A DNA stretch of 64,000 nucleotides, taken from contig JARFXP010000004.1 in assembly GCA_029194675.1 (NCBI GenBank), forward strand, positions 313,938 through 377,937. The letters run 5' to 3'. The notes beneath the pieces are model-generated. The model worked only from the letters and a program-made list of their open reading frames with translations, searched no databases and was not told the origin of the DNA. Of this stretch, positions 35,852-44,373 are shown piece by piece. Position numbers and translations under genes: made by a program. The DNA is from Nitrospira sp. Its GTDB lineage: Bacteria; Nitrospirota; Nitrospiria; Nitrospirales; Nitrospiraceae. How positions within the stretch are numbered: the first letter of the stretch is position 1; each line of letters opens with the position of its first letter.

Positions 35852-37210
35852 ATGCCTGACACAATTATTCTTGTTATGAGCTTCGGGGGAGGACTAATCC
35901 TGGGCGGCCTGCTGGTCGGACTCTGGATCACAAGTCGCTTGCGGACTCAGGCTCAACGAGCCGAGGCAACGGTGGACGAACTGCGGAAGCAACTCGAACG
36001 AGAACGAGATGCCCTCGTGTCTCTTCGTCAAGAATTGTCTGTGGTTCAACAAGCCCGCATCACTGCGGTAACCCGCATGGAAGACACTGCACGGCAACTC
36101 ACGGAGCAGAAAAACCTACTCGACCATACACGTGAAGAATTTATCGGATCGTTCCAAGCCCTCTCGGGCGAGGCATTGAAGCAAAATAACGAAGCGTTCT
36201 TGAAGCTCGCCTCCGTGTCGTTCGAAACCCTGCATGTCAAAGCGGACCGTGACTTGGTGCAGCGGCAGCAGGCGATCGATGCCTTGGTACGCCCGCTCCA
36301 GGAATCGCTGCAACGCTATGCTGAGCAAGTAGGTTTGCTCGAACAATCTCGCCAGTCGGCCTATGGTGGATTGGATCAGCATCTACGATCGTTAGCGGAA
36401 TCGCAACACCGACTGCAGCAGGAGACGGGGAATCTGGTCAAAGCCTTGCGGGCTCCGACCGTACGGGGCCAATGGGGCGAATTGACGTTGAAGCGAGTGG
36501 CTGAACTCGCGGGTATGGTGGACCATTGCGATTTCGTCGAACAGCCCTCTGTGACCGGCGACGATGGACGTTTCCGCCCAGATATGGTCGTCCAGTTGCC
36601 CGGAGAGCGCCAAATTATCGTGGACGCGAAGACCGCGCTCTCGGCCTACCTCGATGCCCATGAAGCCCAAAACGAGACCCAACAAGCGGAAGCGTTGCGT
36701 CGCCATGCTGCTCAGGTCAAATGTCGCATGGACGAACTGTCTCTGAAAGCGTACTGGACTCAGTTCGACCGTGCGCCGGAGTTTGTCGTGTTGTTTCTCC
36801 CAGGGGAGCAATTCCTCGGAGCAGCGCTGGATCAGAATCCCCGTCTGATTGAAGAGGGGTTTGCAAACGGGATCGTGTTGGCGACCCCGGCGACGCTCAT
36901 TGCGTTGCTCCGAGCGGTCGCTTACGGCTGGCGCCAAGAACGCATGACCGCCCATGCGGAGGAAGCAGGTCGGTTGGGCAAAGAACTGTACGAACGCATG
37001 GCTGTGCTGGCGGAACATATGAACGAGGTGGGACAGGCCCTCGGCAAAAGCGTGTCTGCTTACAACCGCGCCGTCGGTTCTCTTGAGACACGCATTCTCC
37101 CAGCAGCACGGCGCTTCAAAGAATTGGGGGTATCATCCGATCGCAACATCCCGGTGTTGGGGCCGACGGAAGTTGTTCCACGCAAGACCTTGCCGTTTGA
37201 GATCGAATGA
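35852..37210 (+). CDS. rmuC: DNA recombination protein RmuC
   Basis: 452 residues. N-terminal membrane helix (MSFGGGLILGGLLVGLWI), about 150 residues of coiled coil (QAQRAEATVDELRKQL on), then the RmuC domain: GQWGELTLKRVAELAGM, DGRFRPDMVVQLPGERQI with DAKTALSAYLDA, FVVLFLPGEQFLGAAL and ATPATLIALLRAVAYGW. The nuclease-like core has the D-x-K pair. RmuC limits recombination at inverted repeats. Possible promoter TTGACC-17-TACTCT at 35754-35782, not confirmed. Next gene follows by 10 bases. Confidence 0.93.
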   Translation: MPDTIILVMSFGGGLILGGLLVGLWITSRLRTQAQRAEATVDELRKQLERERDALVSLRQELSVVQQARITAVTRMEDTARQLTEQKNLLDHTREEFIGSFQALSGEALKQNNEAFLKLASVSFETLHVKADRDLVQRQQAIDALVRPLQESLQRYAEQVGLLEQSRQSAYGGLDQHLRSLAESQHRLQQETGNLVKALRAPTVRGQWGELTLKRVAELAGMVDHCDFVEQPSVTGDDGRFRPDMVVQLPGERQIIVDAKTALSAYLDAHEAQNETQQAEALRRHAAQVKCRMDELSLKAYWTQFDRAPEFVVLFLPGEQFLGAALDQNPRLIEEGFANGIVLATPATLIALLRAVAYGWRQERMTAHAEEAGRLGKELYERMAVLAEHMNEVGQALGKSVSAYNRAVGSLETRILPAARRFKELGVSSDRNIPVLGPTEVVPRKTLPFEIE

Positions 37211-37220
37211 AGGAGCAGGC

Positions 37221-37655
37221 ATGACAGACGAACAAGCCATGGTCGAAGCATTTCATAGCAAGTTCGAGATTTTGGTACAGACTGCGCCGACGGATTTGAA
37301 TGAGGAAACGAAACACCTTCGTGTCCGCCTGATTCAGGAAGAGTTCGATGAGTTGAAGGAAGCGATGGCCGCAGGAAATCTCGCCGCGGTGGCTAAAGAA
37401 ATGGCGGACCTCCTGTATGTGACCTATGGAACTGCGGTGTCCTACGGGATCGATATGGAACCGGTGTTCCAGGAAGTGCATCGGTCGAATCTGAGCAAAG
37501 TTGGTGGCTACAAGCGGGCCGATGGGAAATGGGTGAAGCCGCCGACGTACTCGCCGGCTGATATCGAATCGATTATAGAGGTACAGCGGGAGCAACTGTT
37601 TGCGGAGCGGCTACCTGTGGATGATGCCGCCGTCGGTATGCCTCGGAGTTCATGA
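37221..37655 (+). CDS. MazG-like nucleotide pyrophosphohydrolase
   Basis: 144 residues. The all-alpha NTP-PPase pattern is visible: RVRLIQEEFDELKEAMAAG supplies the ExxE metal site and KEMADLLYVTYGTAVSYGID the ExxD site. In this family the product cleaves dNTPs or modified nucleotides to monophosphates, acting as house-cleaning. The C-terminus contains VGGYKRADGKWVKPPTYSPA, typical of this phage- and bacteria-shared subfamily. Start ATG has AAGGAG 6 bases upstream. It overlaps the next gene by 4 bases (ATGA). Confidence 0.88.
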   Translation: MTDEQAMVEAFHSKFEILVQTAPTDLNEETKHLRVRLIQEEFDELKEAMAAGNLAAVAKEMADLLYVTYGTAVSYGIDMEPVFQEVHRSNLSKVGGYKRADGKWVKPPTYSPADIESIIEVQREQLFAERLPVDDAAVGMPRSS

Positions 37656-38164
37656 GAGACCCATACTGCCCAAGTTGCGGAACACTCTTCGTCCGAGTCG
37701 TCTATGGCGAGGGAACCATGGAGCGACTCTTGAATCGCTTCAGGATATTTTCATTCCGGTGCCAACTCTGCACCACACGCTTCCGTGCCTATCGGAATCA
37801 GCTCCCAGGCCGGACTTCAGCCGCGGATCGCCGGCAATACAAACGGTTGCCGGTGTCGTTCCGGGCCAACGTTCTCGCAGAGAGTGCCGTACGAAATGAC
37901 CACCGTGTGACGGATATCTCCATGGGGGGTTGCACGCTCGAGACGACGAAGACCTTGCCTCAAGGGACCTGTATCGGACTAGTCATCAAACCGGCTTCAG
38001 ACGAAGAACCGATTAAGATTGGGACAGCCATGGTCTGTTCTTCACGGCCGGAATCGATGGGCATCCGGTTCCTCGAAATGGTGGCGGATGACAAGAACCG
38101 CCTCAGTCAGGTGATCCTCAGCTTGCTGGTAGGACAAAGCCTCCACTCGAATCTCCTCTCTTGA
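37652..38164 (+). CDS. PilZ-domain protein with N-terminal zinc ribbon
   Basis: 170 residues. N-terminal CPSCGTLF and CQLCTTRF pairs make a zinc ribbon (about 6-46). The C-terminal PilZ domain has RRQYKRLPV (the RxxxR loop) and TDISMGGC (the D/N-x-S-x-x-G signature), so c-di-GMP binding is expected. PilZ proteins link c-di-GMP to motility or exopolysaccharide. Coupled to the MazG-like gene by an ATGA overlap; the connection between the two functions is unknown. Confidence 0.88.
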   Translation: MRDPYCPSCGTLFVRVVYGEGTMERLLNRFRIFSFRCQLCTTRFRAYRNQLPGRTSAADRRQYKRLPVSFRANVLAESAVRNDHRVTDISMGGCTLETTKTLPQGTCIGLVIKPASDEEPIKIGTAMVCSSRPESMGIRFLEMVADDKNRLSQVILSLLVGQSLHSNLLS

Positions 38165-38179
38165 TGGCACCTCACCGCA

Positions 38180-39040
38180 TTAGGAGGACCGCCGTGGCGG
38201 GGTAGTCAGAAGATTATCGATGAGCCGAACAGATCCTATCCGCACCGCGCCAAGCAGCACAACTCGCGACCGCACAGCGGAAAGCGGTTCCAAGGTATAC
38301 GGATCGCAGACTGCCAGATAGTCGATCGTGAGAGCCGGTTCTTTCTTGACGATCTGAACCATCGCTGAATGGACTGCTTCGGCGTCGGTGATACCGCTTC
38401 GGATCGCCTCGGCTCCTGCTTGCAGGCCCTTGTACAACGTGACGGCACGAATTCGGTCATCAGGTGACAGGTAGATATTGCGTGAACTCATCGCCAGTCC
38501 GTCCGCTTCACGCACGGTAGGATGGACAACAATCTCCACACCGAGATTCAGATCCTTCACCAGCTGTCGGACGAGTGCCGATTGTTGAAAATCTTTCTGC
38601 CCAAAGATCGCAATTTTAGGACGGACGATTCCGAAAAGCTTGGTCACGACGGTCGCAACGCCGGAAAAATGATGAGGACGCACCTCTCCTTCCCACCGGT
38701 GTGCAATCGTCGGAAGTGTCACCATGGTTTGAAATCCTTTCGGATACATCGCCTCTACGGTCGGCTCAAAACAGATATCTACGCCTTCTTTTCGGCATAG
38801 CGCTCGATCCTGAGAGATAGGGCGTGGGTACTTGGCCAGATCTTCCTGAGGCCCGAACTGCGTGGGGTTCACAAAGATACTGACGACGAGCGCGTCGCAT
38901 CGCAACCGCGCCGCCCGTATCAGCGCCCGATGGCCCTCATGGAGCGCCCCCATTGTCGGAACCAACCCAATCTTCACGCCTTCGCGAGCAAGTCCCTCGC
39001 TCCAAGCTGCCATGGCTAGGGGGGAGCGAACGATCTTCAT
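38180..39040 (-). CDS. panC: Pantothenate synthetase
   Basis: 286 residues. Starts MKIVRSPLAMAAWSEG; GLVPTMGALHEGHRALIR carries the HxGH ATP motif; FVNPTQFGPQEDLAKYPR, GQKDFQQSALVRQLVKDL and MSSRNIYLSP are standard. It joins pantoate and beta-alanine with ATP. ATG at 39040 overlaps the folK stop as ATGA, and a frame opening upstream is folK sequence, so the coupled start is chosen. No panB or panD lies nearby in the window. Confidence 0.94.
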   Translation of the reverse strand: MKIVRSPLAMAAWSEGLAREGVKIGLVPTMGALHEGHRALIRAARLRCDALVVSIFVNPTQFGPQEDLAKYPRPISQDRALCRKEGVDICFEPTVEAMYPKGFQTMVTLPTIAHRWEGEVRPHHFSGVATVVTKLFGIVRPKIAIFGQKDFQQSALVRQLVKDLNLGVEIVVHPTVREADGLAMSSRNIYLSPDDRIRAVTLYKGLQAGAEAIRSGITDAEAVHSAMVQIVKKEPALTIDYLAVCDPYTLEPLSAVRSRVVLLGAVRIGSVRLIDNLLTTPPRRSS

Positions 39041-39588
39041 GAGCCAGGTTGAGAACTGCAGGCCGGACGTGAACCGTATCTCGTTGAAGGCTGGGGGAAG
39101 AGGAGACGTACTTGAGACTGGTCCTGGACTTCCGTCAACAACTGCGCGACAGACTGTTTGAGTGTCGGATGCACCCACAGCGGATCGAGCTCATTCATCG
39201 GCAGGAGGACAAATCGTCGCTGGTGAAGACGAGGATGCGGAATGGTCAACCCTGGTTCTTTGATCACATGCTCGCCATAAAAGAGGATGTCCAGGTCGAT
39301 CGTGCGAGGACCGGAGCGGTCGTCATCATCCCGCCCAAGAGAGCGTTCGATTTCCTGGAGAGTCGATAAGAGACTGCGTGGCGTGATGTCCGTTTCAAGC
39401 TGCATTACTCCATTAAGGAACCATCCCTCCCCCGGATCGGTCCGGTCACGGACTGGTTCTGTTTCATACAATAACGAGACGCCTTTCAGCCTGGAATGCG
39501 GCATGAGACTCAGCAACGTTACTGCCCGATCGCAAAAATCGATTCGATCGCCGACATTCGACCCGAATCCAATGAAGGTGGTCTCCAT
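39037..39588 (-). CDS. folK: HPPK, dihydropterin pyrophosphokinase
   Basis: 183 residues. HPPK signatures: FIGFGSNVGDR at the start, RSGPRTIDLDILFYG with the two Asp that hold Mg, and IPHPRLHQRRFVLLPMNEL. It adds pyrophosphate to 6-hydroxymethyl-dihydropterin in folate synthesis. The C-terminal 20 residues (RYGSRPACSSQPGS) are atypical but lie before the coupled panC start. A palindromic repeat separates folK from dapL upstream. Confidence 0.93.
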   Translation of the reverse strand: METTFIGFGSNVGDRIDFCDRAVTLLSLMPHSRLKGVSLLYETEPVRDRTDPGEGWFLNGVMQLETDITPRSLLSTLQEIERSLGRDDDDRSGPRTIDLDILFYGEHVIKEPGLTIPHPRLHQRRFVLLPMNELDPLWVHPTLKQSVAQLLTEVQDQSQVRLLFPQPSTRYGSRPACSSQPGS

Positions 39589-39599
39589 AGCCAGTTAGG

Positions 39600-39668
39600 C
39601 GTGAGGGGTAAGGAGTGAGGGGAAAGCTCCTTCTATTTCTGCCTAACCCCTTACCCTTCACCCCTTAC
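39600..39668. repeat. Palindromic G/C-tract repeat between dapL and folK
   Basis: The left arm aggggtaaggagtgagggg and right arm cccttacccttcacccctta pair over about 19 positions with four mismatches around a 25-base centre. It lies 10 bases before the folK start (minus strand) and ends next to the dapL stop, so it may act as a terminator of dapL. Stretches of this kind are common filler in some genomes. Confidence 0.5.
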
Positions 39669-39671
39669 TGT

Positions 39672-40847
39672 TTAAAATCCCGTCATTTTGATCCGCTCAA
39701 CCGCTTCCGCCAACCGCTCCTTGGACGTGCACAGGGTCATACGGATGTAGCCCTCTCCCGGCGCGCCGAATCCATTCCCGGGAGTCGTCACGATACCGGC
39801 CTTTTCTAAGAGATGAGCAGTGAAGGAGGTTGAGGTATAGCCCTTCGGTACCGTCACCCACACGTAGAACGCGGCTGGAGGAGGATCGACTTCTAAGCCG
39901 AGATTCTTGAGACCGGGAATAAGGGTGTCTCGACGATCCTGGTAAGTCTTTCTCAAGCTGTCTGTCACCGAGTCGTCCAGGCCCAGAGCCGTAATACCGG
40001 CCTCCTGAACCGCCTCAAAACAACCGGAATCCAGGTTGCTTTTCACCTTGCCGAGGCCGGCCAAGACATCCTTGTGGCCGACTGCGAAGCCGATGCGCCA
40101 GCCGGTCATGTTGTAGGTCTTGGAAAGCGAATGGAACTCAACCCCGACGTCCTTTGCGCCGTCGACTTCCATGAAACTCGCCGGGCGGCGCCCGTCATAA
40201 TACACCTCTGAATAGGCGGCATCGTGACACACGATCACCTGATTCTGCTGCGCAAATTCCACCACGCGTTTGAAATAGTCCTTCGTCATGATCACAGAGG
40301 TGGGATTGTTTGGAGAATTGAGCCACATCAGCTTGGCCTTCTTGGCCACCTCTTTCGGGATCGCGCTGAGGTCAGGCAAGAAACCGTTGGCTTTCGTCAG
40401 CGGCATAATATGAGACGTACCGCCGGAAAAACCGGTGCCGACGGGATATACCGGGTAGCCGGGGCTCGGAACTAGGACGACATCCCCAGGATCGACAAAG
40501 GCAAGATGAATATGCCCAATCCCCTCCTTCGAACCGATCAGCGTGAGGACTTCGTTCGCTGGATCAAGCGTCACGTTGAATCGGCGTTTGTACCAACCAG
40601 CCACGGCCTTCCTGAAAGACAACATGCCTTCATAGGAGGGATATTGGTGATGCTTCGGGTCCTTGGCCGCGTTCGCCAAACTCTCGATGATCGGCATCGG
40701 CGTCGGCAGATCGGGATCGCCGATGCCGAGATTGATGATATCGACCCCACGTGCGATGGCCTCTTGCTTCATTTTGTCGATCGCAGCAAACAAATAGGGA
40801 GGCAGTGTCTTAATGCGTGTGGCAACTTCGATCGGGAAACCGGACAT
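39672..40847 (-). CDS. dapL: LL-diaminopimelate aminotransferase
   Basis: 391 residues. Class-I/II PLP aminotransferase with DapL features: DIINLGIGDPDLPTPMPI, PSYEGMLSFRKAVAGWYKRR, LMWLNSPNNPTSVIMT, and the PLP lysine in SLSKTYNMTGWRIGF. It converts tetrahydrodipicolinate directly to LL-diaminopimelate, bypassing acylated intermediates; this pathway is used in Nitrospirota, Chlorobi, Chlamydiae and others. With dapA, dapB and lysA in the window, only dapF is not seen. The gene starts 133 bases from the transposon insertion. Confidence 0.92.
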   Translation of the reverse strand: MSGFPIEVATRIKTLPPYLFAAIDKMKQEAIARGVDIINLGIGDPDLPTPMPIIESLANAAKDPKHHQYPSYEGMLSFRKAVAGWYKRRFNVTLDPANEVLTLIGSKEGIGHIHLAFVDPGDVVLVPSPGYPVYPVGTGFSGGTSHIMPLTKANGFLPDLSAIPKEVAKKAKLMWLNSPNNPTSVIMTKDYFKRVVEFAQQNQVIVCHDAAYSEVYYDGRRPASFMEVDGAKDVGVEFHSLSKTYNMTGWRIGFAVGHKDVLAGLGKVKSNLDSGCFEAVQEAGITALGLDDSVTDSLRKTYQDRRDTLIPGLKNLGLEVDPPPAAFYVWVTVPKGYTSTSFTAHLLEKAGIVTTPGNGFGAPGEGYIRMTLCTSKERLAEAVERIKMTGF

Positions 40848-40980
40848 TCCTTTGTCTCCTTTCGAGATAAGTTCACATGTTGGAAAGTGACAAGGTTAGA
40901 AAGCGCAGAGAGAGACTTTCCAACTTTTCCGCTTTCACACTGGAAGCGATAGGGTACTTCAGCACAGAGTCGGCAATCAA

Positions 40981-40997
40981 CGTGCAGAAGGAAGAAG
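40981..40997 (+). repeat. Left 17-bp target-site duplication
   Basis: CGTGCAGAAGGAAGAAG, repeated exactly at 43691-43707. It is the end of the amidotransferase gene (codons LLPSAR on the minus strand), duplicated when the element at 40998-43690 inserted. Confidence 0.85.
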
Positions 40998-41049
40998 TGT
41001 CAAGCCCAAATAGAAATGTCCGCTTTCTCCCAAAGTAGAAATGTCCGGT

Positions 41050-42303
41050 TTATGTTCCGGCCGCCGCCGGGTGGTGTCCTCGTTCCTGCCGCCATCGCTT
41101 GCGCCATGGATGATCCGCCGGCGGTTTGATCGGGCGCTGCGATCGGGACACCGCCGTGACCGCTGCCGCCGACACAGGTCGCGCCGCGATCGCGTGAAAG
41201 GCGAGCGCCCGTCCGTGGTGCGTGAGCCGCATCGTCCCATCCACATGTTCTTCGACCACCACACGAGTGGCGCGGAGATTGTCGTGAACCTGATAGAGCC
41301 GCCCTTCATGAGCAATGGTGAAGTCCTTCCGCAGACACCGGGATGTCTTGATACACAGGCTTCGCTCCAGCACCTGGGCCGTCGGCTTCGGCCGATGCAG
41401 ATTGACTGCGTGCGCCGGCCGCACCGCGAACCGGCGGTTGTAGACCGGCAGATAGCCCTCCAGGAATCGGTTCGCCGCCTCGAAGGTCCCAATCCGTGCG
41501 AGGCGCAACTCCTTGACCAGTCGATCCTGGAACGTCTTAAACAGCCGCTCCACCCGCCCCTTGGCCTGTGGGGAGTGCGCCGCGATCAGCTCAACCCCCA
41601 GCTCATCCAGTGCCCGTCCGAACTGACTCTGGGGTGCCTCCCCGGCCAGCTGCTCCGCCACCGTGGGCTCAGCTGGCGACTGGTAGGTCGTATGCTTGTC
41701 CGCATAGATGGCCAGCGGAATCCCCTGGTGCCGAATGTAGCGCTGGAAGCTGTCCATCGCCGGGATCGTGCCCTCGTACTCATAGAACCGAGCAAAGACG
41801 CGACTGCTCGCATCGTCGATGTAGGCCATCAGGACACCCCACGGGCCGCGCCCCTCCAACCAATCATGATGGGACCCATCCAGTTGCACCAGTTCCCCGA
41901 CATGCGCCTTGCGCGCACGCCACGCGCGATGCGGTCGCTTCCGGCGTGCGAAATGATCAATCCCCCGCTCCCGCAACCAGCGCCGCAGAGTCTCGTCGCT
42001 GACCTCGAGTCGGTGCCGCTCCGTCAACTTCTCCGCCGCCAACGTCGGCCCAAAGTCTCCATAGCGTGTCTCATACAGCCGCAGCATCTTCGCCTTGACC
42101 GGCTCCGCGATGCGCCGATTCGACGGCTTCCCCCGTCCCCGATGGACACGTCCCTGGTCGCCCTCCTCCTTTACCCGCCCAAGAAGGCGCCGGATCTGAC
42201 GCTCCGTCAGCCGCAACATGGTGCCCGCCTCCTGTTGTGTGATCCGCTTGTCCCGCACCTGGCGAATCACATGGATCCGCCGCAACTCCTTGGCACTCAT
42301 CAT
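41050..42303 (-). CDS. ISNCY-family transposase
   Basis: 417 residues. N-terminal helix-turn-helix (RITQQEAGTMLRLTERQIRRL), then an rve-type DDE core: VQLDGSHHDWLEG (first Asp), AIYADKHTTY (second Asp) and GRVERLFKTFQDRL (Glu). Good length for ISNCY/IS1202-like transposases. The start at ATG-ATG (42303) follows AGGACAGGGTG; the longer open frame upstream comes from the nested element. Intact, so the element may be mobile if its ends are good. Confidence 0.88.
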   Translation of the reverse strand: MMSAKELRRIHVIRQVRDKRITQQEAGTMLRLTERQIRRLLGRVKEEGDQGRVHRGRGKPSNRRIAEPVKAKMLRLYETRYGDFGPTLAAEKLTERHRLEVSDETLRRWLRERGIDHFARRKRPHRAWRARKAHVGELVQLDGSHHDWLEGRGPWGVLMAYIDDASSRVFARFYEYEGTIPAMDSFQRYIRHQGIPLAIYADKHTTYQSPAEPTVAEQLAGEAPQSQFGRALDELGVELIAAHSPQAKGRVERLFKTFQDRLVKELRLARIGTFEAANRFLEGYLPVYNRRFAVRPAHAVNLHRPKPTAQVLERSLCIKTSRCLRKDFTIAHEGRLYQVHDNLRATRVVVEEHVDGTMRLTHHGRALAFHAIAARPVSAAAVTAVSRSQRPIKPPADHPWRKRWRQERGHHPAAAGT

Positions 42304-42359
42304 CACCCTGTCCTCTCCCTGACCTGGGTTGTCAATAGTGGACGCCATGAATTGCCGCC

Positions 42360-43220
42360 TCACGCCGCCAGCTGTTGACGAGCCCACTGCTGGGCAAACA
42401 CCGCGGGCGAGCAATTTCCCAGCCTGGAATGCCGACGCTGACGGTTATAGAAGAGCTCGATGTACTCCGTGATCTCTCGCCGAGCCTGCTCCCGTGTTTC
42501 ATACCGCCGGTGGTGCACCAGCTCATTCTTGAGCGTTCCCCAGAAACTCTCCATCGGCGCGTTATCATAGCAGTTGCCCTTCCGACTCATAGACGGGGTC
42601 AGGCCGAACTGCCGCAATTGCGCTTGATAGTCCTGGGCACAATATTGAGAGCCGCGATCAGAATGATGAATGAGCCCCGGGGCCGGGCGCTTGGTGTCGA
42701 GAGCGTTCCTGAGCGCCCCCTGCACCAAGTCCGTCGTCATCCGCGCCCCCATCGCATGCCCAACCACCTCACATGTATACAGATCTTTGATCCCCGCCAG
42801 ATACAACCACCCTTCTGCGGTGGGGATATACGTGATGTCGGTGACCCAGGTCTCGTTCGGGCGCGTGGCGACAAACGTTTGGGCCAAGACATTCTCCGCC
42901 ACCGGCAGCGAGTGCTTTGAATCCGTCGTGGTCGTGAACCAGCGCACCTGTTTGCAACGTAGTCTCAGTTTCTTGCGTAGCCGTTTGATGCGTCCGACCC
43001 CAGCGGGGAACCCATCCTCACGCAATTCCGCTTGGAGACGTTCCGGCCCATAGGTCTGCCGGGTGCGCACATGCGCGGCCTGGATCGCCACTTCTAGGCG
43101 CGCGTTCTCCTGAGCGCGCTTCGAGGGACGGCGCGTGCGCCAGGCATAGTACCCACTTCGGGACACCTCCAGCACCCGACACAACACACTCAGGGGATAC
43201 TGGGGCCGCAGCGTCCTCAT
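42360..43220 (-). CDS. IS3-family transposase OrfB (catalytic part)
   Basis: 286 residues. HTH_21-like start (YPLSVLCRVLEVSRSGYYAW), then the rve core: WVTDITYIPTAEGWLYLAGI (first Asp), HHSDRGSQYCAQDYQ (second Asp) and NAPMESFWGTLKNELVH (Glu). ATG overlaps the orfA stop (ATGA). The frame is also open for 59 codons further upstream over orfA, and a run of seven A on the minus strand (43265-43271) in TTA-AAA-AAA-G fits programmed -1 frameshifting to an OrfAB fusion. Confidence 0.9.
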   Translation of the reverse strand: MRTLRPQYPLSVLCRVLEVSRSGYYAWRTRRPSKRAQENARLEVAIQAAHVRTRQTYGPERLQAELREDGFPAGVGRIKRLRKKLRLRCKQVRWFTTTTDSKHSLPVAENVLAQTFVATRPNETWVTDITYIPTAEGWLYLAGIKDLYTCEVVGHAMGARMTTDLVQGALRNALDTKRPAPGLIHHSDRGSQYCAQDYQAQLRQFGLTPSMSRKGNCYDNAPMESFWGTLKNELVHHRRYETREQARREITEYIELFYNRQRRHSRLGNCSPAVFAQQWARQQLAA

Positions 43221-43534
43221 GAGCGCGTACCGGGCAGCTGCGCCTTGGCAAAGTACGCGGTGGCTTTTTTTAAGATGTCGCGCTCCATCCGCGCCTCGGC
43301 CAGGTCGCGCTTCAGCCGAGAGACCTCGGCCTCCAGCTCTGTCACGGGCCGTCGGCTCTCCCCCAGCGTCGCGAGCTGACCGCGCCGGGCTCGACACACC
43401 CAGTTCTCGAGCGTCTTGCCCGACATGGCCAGGCGTCTTGCTACCTCTGGAATCGTCAACTTCTGTTCCAGGACCAGCTGCACCGCTTGCTCACGGAACT
43501 CCTTCGTATACTGCTGTCGCGGAACTCGTTCCAT
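43217..43534 (-). CDS. IS3-family transposase OrfA (HTH part)
   Basis: 105 residues. HTH_Tnp_1 opening: YTKEFREQAVQLVLEQKLTI followed by PEVARRLAMSGKTLENWV, then a leucine-rich helix LEAEVSRLKRDLAEARMERD and ILKKATAYFAK, the standard layout of IS3 OrfA. It binds the element ends. The slippery A7 lies in the ILKK codons. The frame begins with ATG preceded by AGGTGTGAG. Confidence 0.9.
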   Translation of the reverse strand: MERVPRQQYTKEFREQAVQLVLEQKLTIPEVARRLAMSGKTLENWVCRARRGQLATLGESRRPVTELEAEVSRLKRDLAEARMERDILKKATAYFAKAQLPGTRS

Positions 43535-43674
43535 CTCACACCTCCAGACCTCAGATCATAGGTTGAAGGCGTCCACTTTTTCGAGCCTAGCACACCCACC
43601 ATCCCGTCCTCCTTTGAAGAACGGGCAGTCTATCAACGAAGAGGACATTTCTACTTTGGTGAAACCGGACATTA

Positions 43675-44373
43675 TCATTTTGGGATTACACGTGCAGAAG
43701 GAAGAAGATGGCCGATCAACCGATCAGCCGTTTGATGGAGCTGCGGGAGCTGTGGCAGAGCTCCTAGTTTGACCTGCTGTGCCGTAAGACGAGCTTTCAC
43801 CAAGTCCGGTGCACATTCGCGACAGAGTGAATCGATTCCGCCTTCCTCCATCTCCAAGTGGAAGAGCAGACCGTACGCACGATCTCCATAACGAAATGCC
43901 TGCAGCGGCACAATGTCGGAACCGGCCAAGGGCACACAGTCCTTCGGCAAATCGAAGATTTCACCGTGCCATTCAAAGACAGTGAAGGACTCAGGTCCAG
44001 CCCCAAACACAGGGTCCTGTTTCCCCACATCAGTAAGGCGAACAGGAGTCATGCCAATTTCCAATGCCTTGCCTGATCGTACCGTGGCCCCAAGGGCCTT
44101 CGCCATGAACTGACTCCCCAAACACACTCCGATCACCGGCGTACCGGCGAGCAATGCAGATCTGATGAAGGCGGTTTCCTCGGCAATCCACCTATCAGAA
44201 TCGTTCACTGACATTGGTCCGCCCATCACGATCAACAAATCCCCAGCGTCATTAGGTAGGCCGTCCTTCGGGACAAGCGAATACTGGAGACCCACACCCC
44301 GCTTGGCGAGGGCCTTTACAAAAACCCCTGGACCTTCGAAGGGAACGTGTTGAAGACAGACGGCTTTGGGCAT
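43675..44373 (-). CDS. Class I glutamine amidotransferase, 3' end altered by IS
   Basis: 232 residues. Catalytic triad in place: Cys84 in GVCLGSQFM, His172 and Glu174 in LLFHLEMEE. MGGPMSVNDSD and FEWHGEIFDLP are typical of the stand-alone GMP-synthase-like group, which often acts on unusual amides or gamma-glutamyl compounds; the role here is unknown. The native protein ended LLPSAR then TGA (still readable at 40975-40997 on the minus strand). After insertion, the element supplies GTAATCCCAAAATGA, adding VIPK. The rest is intact, so activity is probably kept. Confidence 0.88.
   Translation of the reverse strand: MPKAVCLQHVPFEGPGVFVKALAKRGVGLQYSLVPKDGLPNDAGDLLIVMGGPMSVNDSDRWIAEETAFIRSALLAGTPVIGVCLGSQFMAKALGATVRSGKALEIGMTPVRLTDVGKQDPVFGAGPESFTVFEWHGEIFDLPKDCVPLAGSDIVPLQAFRYGDRAYGLLFHLEMEEGGIDSLCRECAPDLVKARLTAQQVKLGALPQLPQLHQTADRLIGHLLPSARVIPK
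43691..43707 (+). repeat. Right 17-bp target-site duplication
   Basis: Exact copy of 40981-40997, now inside the 3' end of the glutamine amidotransferase gene. Confidence 0.85.

Larger units (their letters stand above)
42330..43588 (-). mobile_element. IS3-family element nested in the ISNCY-like element
   Basis: Ends share agtggacgcc: caatagtggacgccatgaat on the left and, on the minus strand, aaaaagtggacgccttcaac on the right. Two overlapping frames (orfA and orfB) fill it. Exact ends and target duplication are not certain (about 42330 and 43585-43590). It interrupts no transposase codon; it inserted 5' of the ISNCY transposase, separating it from that element's right end and possibly from its promoter. 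Confidence 0.75.
40998..43690 (-). mobile_element. ISNCY-like element carrying a nested IS3-family element
   Basis: Ends: tgtcaagcccaaatagaaat at the left and, on the minus strand, tgtaatcccaaaatgataat at the right; these imperfect inverted termini share about 20 of 25 positions up to ATGTCCG. It is flanked by the 17-bp duplication. Its transposase is at 41050-42303. Between the transposase start and the right end is an IS3-family element (about 42330-43588). The subterminal sequence atttctactttgg recurs inside both ends. Long direct repeats suit IS1202/ISNCY-type elements. Confidence 0.8.

Noticed and set aside
39600..39668. CRISPR or tandem array because of regular G/C tracts
   Set aside because: There are no equal spacers; it is a single imperfect palindrome.
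41041..42378. Long plus-strand frame opposite the ISNCY transposase
   Set aside because: It is a GC-rich antisense shadow; the minus-strand protein has the DDE motifs.
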